NCBI RefSeq assembly: GCF_000620165.1
Contig: NZ_JHVN01000010.1
Location: forward strand, 62,001 to 126,000
Reading direction: 5' to 3'
DNA: 64,000 bases
Origin: Anoxybacillus tepidamans PS2
Lineage (GTDB): Bacteria; Bacillota; Bacilli; Bacillales; Anoxybacillaceae
The notes under the pieces: model-generated
Told to the model about the DNA's origin: nothing
Seen by the model: only the letters and a program-made list of their open reading frames with translations
The model's database searches: none
Program-made: the position numbers and the translations under genes
Shown here: positions 61,641 through 64,000 of the stretch, one piece after another
How the letters are laid out: each line of letters begins with the position of its first letter
How positions within the stretch are numbered: the stretch's first letter is position 1

Positions 61641-62606
61641 TTATCTAATATAAAAACTGGCTCCATCAATAAATTCAACTTCTTTATAACCTTCTAAATC
61701 TCTGACGAGGCGAAATAAAGCTTCGTCTTTTTGTTTCGCTTCAATCATACAGTCGATTTGTTCTACCGTTCCTTTAATTTCATTTAAAAAATTCATAAAC
61801 ATTTGTGCATCAATAAAATCGTTATGGGCCCGGAAATCTTGATCGCTTCTCGGGCTTGAAATATGCATTTTCAGCGGCAACGGTGAATGCTGCCATGACG
61901 AGACGATACGTCCCCAATGCTGCTTCCAATCTTCATTTTCATGGTTAGCCAAATGGTGATGTAAATCAAATACAAGCGGGACATTAAGCTTTTCACACAG
62001 GTAAAGTGTGTGCTGCAGAGTAAACGTCGTGTCGTCATTTTCGAGCATCACCATCTTCTGCAAATCGATTGGAACGAAACCCCAATTATGAATAAACTGT
62101 TCCAACGCTTGCTCTTTGTCGTTGTACCCTCCTCCTATATGAAGGACGCAACGATGTTGTGGATCGATTTGCATTCCTCTTAACAGTTTTTCGTGCATGC
62201 GCAGCGTTTTTATTGACATTTTTAAAATGTCCGCATCTGGTGAGTTAAGCAACACGAAATGATCTGGGTGAAAGTCGATTCTCATTGGATAATTGTGTAG
62301 AAACTCCGCAATCTGTTCTAATATATCCCCTAACGGCTTCATATAATTCCAGTCGTCTAATTCCTCGTGATTGGCAAGTGGGATTAGTCTTGAGCTCAAA
62401 CGAAAAAAGCGAATGTCGTGTGCTTTATTATGCTTCAATAGTCGCAAACAGTTTTCTAAATTAGAGACCGCGATCCGCTCGAGCTTTTTAATCGCTGCTT
62501 CGCGATCTTTGATTTTTTGAAATTGGGCAAATGTCATCGTCTGCGATGGTGAACAATTGTGTAAATGCACACTCATCGCGACGTATCCAAGTCTTACAAT
62601 TGTCAT
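61641..62606 (-). CDS. uvsE: UV damage endonuclease
   Basis: 321 residues from the ATG at 62606; a GTG three codons earlier overlaps the GAGGTGG site. TIM-barrel UVDE family with the metal-binding positions RLGYVAMS, RIDFHPDHFVLLNS, VLHIGGGYNDKE, MVMLENDD, VPLVFDLHHHLANHE and MHISSPRSDQDFRAHNDFI. It nicks DNA 5' of UV photoproducts and starts an alternative repair path that is important in spores. It is a single gene. Confidence 0.95.
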   Translation of the reverse strand: MTIVRLGYVAMSVHLHNCSPSQTMTFAQFQKIKDREAAIKKLERIAVSNLENCLRLLKHNKAHDIRFFRLSSRLIPLANHEELDDWNYMKPLGDILEQIAEFLHNYPMRIDFHPDHFVLLNSPDADILKMSIKTLRMHEKLLRGMQIDPQHRCVLHIGGGYNDKEQALEQFIHNWGFVPIDLQKMVMLENDDTTFTLQHTLYLCEKLNVPLVFDLHHHLANHENEDWKQHWGRIVSSWQHSPLPLKMHISSPRSDQDFRAHNDFIDAQMFMNFLNEIKGTVEQIDCMIEAKQKDEALFRLVRDLEGYKEVEFIDGASFYIR

Positions 62607-62753
62607 ATCTTCCACCTCAAAGTTAGTATGGTTTGTTTAAAGGAACATCATTCCATTCATTCCTCCACAGTCTAAAAACTTTTGTACATGCTAGGAATTG
62701 TGGTGATAGCGTGGAATAAAATAAAATAGAGTATATTTCGTGGAGGTGCGCTT

Positions 62754-63251
62754 ATGAACGTAGGTCAAGAATATTTGCGGGTCGTGCGGGAGCGTTTTCT
62801 CGATATGAAGAAAACGGCGGAACGAGCGATAGAACAACTATCTGATGAGCAGATGTTCTACTGTCCTAATGAAGAGTCGAACAGTGTCGCTGTCATTGTC
62901 AAACATATGAGCGGAAACATGATCTCGCGCTGGACTGATTTTTTTTATTCTGATGGCGAAAAACCAAACAGAAATCGTGATGGCGAATTTATTAACGACT
63001 TCAATACAAGGGACGAAGTGCTAGCTTGTTGGGAAAAAGGATGGGATACGTTTTTAACGACTTTGAACGACATTCGCGAAGATGATCTATTGCAAACCGT
63101 TACAATTCGTGATGCACCGCATTCAGTTATCGAAGCGATTGAACGGCAAATGTACCACTATTCGTATCATATCGGACAGATCGCCTATATTGCTAAGCAG
63201 TTGAAATCGACCGATTGGCAAACATTGACCATTCCAAGAAAAAAAGGTTGA
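62754..63251 (+). CDS. DinB-fold protein (DUF1572)
   Basis: 165 residues. A four-helix bundle of the DinB/YfiT superfamily, with metal-site His positions in VAVIVKHMSGNMISRW (His near 51) and MYHYSYHIGQIAYIAKQL (two His near 135-139). DUF1572 members are uncharacterised thiol-dependent or metal-dependent enzymes. GGAGGTGC precedes the ATG. Substrate unknown. Confidence 0.82.
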   Translation: MNVGQEYLRVVRERFLDMKKTAERAIEQLSDEQMFYCPNEESNSVAVIVKHMSGNMISRWTDFFYSDGEKPNRNRDGEFINDFNTRDEVLACWEKGWDTFLTTLNDIREDDLLQTVTIRDAPHSVIEAIERQMYHYSYHIGQIAYIAKQLKSTDWQTLTIPRKKG

Positions 63252-63607
63252 ATTTATTTTGCTCTGTTTCACTATAGGACAACGTGGCAGAGAATCAATT
63301 CTCTTATTTACGGGCTCTACATTCCAGTAAAAAAGGATCGAAAATGAACAGCCCCCAATTGTTAGTTGTGTCTAACTTTTTAGGGTCGGTTCAAAATCGA
63401 TCCTTCCAAAATTCTCTATAAACACCTATTCAACTATTTGACCAAGTAATGAATTTGCACAATCCTCCCGATTTTTTCTGAAATAACGCGCTAATTTACA
63501 TCAAAGTCAGGGAAAAACAGAGGTTTACTATCACTCATCGTATTCCCAATGGCCAGAAACCGTGCACTTATACCCCATTTTTCTCCTTTGTCTAATCGCA
63601 CATCCTC
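63252..63607. other. intergenic stretch with an IS-like relic
   Basis: No gene seen. The only structured item is the palindromic relic at 63335-63403. Confidence 0.5.
63335..63403. mobile_element. palindromic relic of an IS3-type element (both ends, no interior)
   Basis: A TGAACAGCCCCCAATTGTTA half (from 63345) and an inverted TGAACCGACCCTAAAAAGTT half (ending 63393) face each other around TTGTGT. These resemble left and right terminal repeats of IS3-family elements. The flanks GGATCGA and TCGATCC extend the palindrome. It may be an internal-deletion derivative (MITE-like). Confidence 0.5.
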
Positions 63608-63760
63608 TTATCTTTTTTCCTCTTCACCCAAGTAAAGCGTATCGATTATGGTTTCTTGAATGCCATGCTCTGTTCTCTCAACTAAATACGCTTTAGCGTA
63701 AGGCCGCGAACTAACCGCCTTTGCCAGCTTTCCTCTAATAAACGCACCGATCGTAAACAT
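63608..63760 (-). CDS. possible 50-residue protein
   Basis: ATG at 63760; GGAAGAG abuts it, so the ribosome binding site is poor. The product begins MFTIGAFIRGKLAKAVSSRP and ends with an acidic LGEEEKR. The codon pattern looks coding, and it may be a fragment of a longer gene whose upstream frame is closed by a TAG. It lies directly after the GNAT gene. No family recognised. Confidence 0.35.
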   Translation of the reverse strand: MFTIGAFIRGKLAKAVSSRPYAKAYLVERTEHGIQETIIDTLYLGEEEKR

Positions 63761-63776
63761 CTCTTCCGCATCACAA

Positions 63777-64000
63777 CTACATAGCTAGGCGCTTTGAAAA
63801 TTTTGTTATATAGATCCCGCTTGCCACCTCTATTTTTCCTACTTCCTTAAAACCGTGCCTTTTATATAAGTGGATCGCCGGTGCGTTGTTTGTACCAGTT
63901 GTCACAGTTATTTCTGTTGCATCATTTTCTAAATCACATATAAATTGAATAAGGGAGCTCGCGATCCCGCGGCGAAAATAGTCGGGATGAACCATCATCC
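63777..64000 (-). CDS. GNAT-family N-acetyltransferase, C-terminal part (starts beyond the window)
   Basis: The last 73 or more residues of a GNAT fold: VHPDYFRRGIASSLIQFICD is the acetyl-CoA loop and NNAPAIHLYKRHGFKEVGKI the last helix-strand pair. About 60-90 N-terminal residues must lie past position 64000. Acceptor unknown. Confidence 0.8.
   Translation of the reverse strand, partial: MMVHPDYFRRGIASSLIQFICDLENDATEITVTTGTNNAPAIHLYKRHGFKEVGKIEVASGIYITKFSKRLAM

Noticed and set aside
1-64000. CRISPR array, prophage or rRNA operon
   Set aside because: I saw no regularly spaced direct repeats, no phage structural or integrase genes and no rRNA-like sequence.

Overview
The window reads as a chromosomal segment of an aerobic, spore-forming Bacillaceae, most like the Geobacillus/Parageobacillus/Anoxybacillus group. 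The grounds are an alpha/beta-type small acid-soluble spore protein, a YhcN/YlaJ spore lipoprotein, UvsE, a Bacillus-type GlcNAc locus (nagA-nagB-nagR-nagP), a BmrCD-type drug exporter, strong AGGAGG ribosome binding sites with frequent GTG/TTG starts, and intermediate GC. The genus is inferred from gene content only. There is no rRNA, no CRISPR array and no intact mobile element; one tRNA (Gln, TTG) is present.

Layout. 1-1 kb: the 5' part of a Vga-like ABC-F ribosome-protection gene behind a complete antibiotic-type transcription attenuator. 1-6 kb: two small exported or membrane unknowns, a short-chain fatty acid transporter and an APC amino-acid permease. 6.4-10 kb: an ADP-ribosylglycohydrolase with an in-frame stop, a TolB-like secreted beta-propeller protein and a VanX-like D-Ala-D-Ala dipeptidase. 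10-17 kb: a DUF4062 protein translationally coupled to an overlooked 52-residue protein, two MFS exporters, a FUSC protein and a DoxX protein. 17-25 kb: YhcN-like lipoprotein, TopB, SDR, EamA exporter, MDR oxidoreductase, secreted acid phosphatase and an ABC ATPase. 26-30 kb: RocB, SASP, a DUF2935 protein and a GNAT. 30.5-35.5 kb: the GlcNAc catabolic locus with a NagR operator. 35.6-40 kb: bmrC-bmrD with an elaborate leader (three small ORFs and three tandem terminators). 40-49 kb: isochorismatase-like hydrolase, EamA with divergent LysR, maltose acetyltransferase-like protein, and an M20 dipeptidase / PLP enzyme / MFS operon with divergent LysR. 50-54 kb: sirtuin, QueT and a YvsH-like permease. 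55-59 kb: odhA-odhB (2-oxoglutarate dehydrogenase). 59.4-64 kb: tRNA-Gln, a YfmP/YfmO-like MerR-MFS pair, UvsE, a DinB/DUF1572 protein and the tail of a GNAT gene.

The most interesting content is RNA-level control of drug resistance. Both the Vga-like gene and bmrCD have sigma-A promoters, tiny upstream ORFs and mutually exclusive RNA helices. In the bmr leader the arms of three consecutive terminators are cross-complementary, so masking the first arm could shift the pairing register of the whole chain and open all three. A second cluster of interest is the DUF4062-small protein pair. A roughly 60-bp palindromic repeat occurs three times, and several relics (VOC protein, FlaR-like ATPase, NmrA-like protein, IS3-type ends, a tRNA-like piece) show past gene loss.
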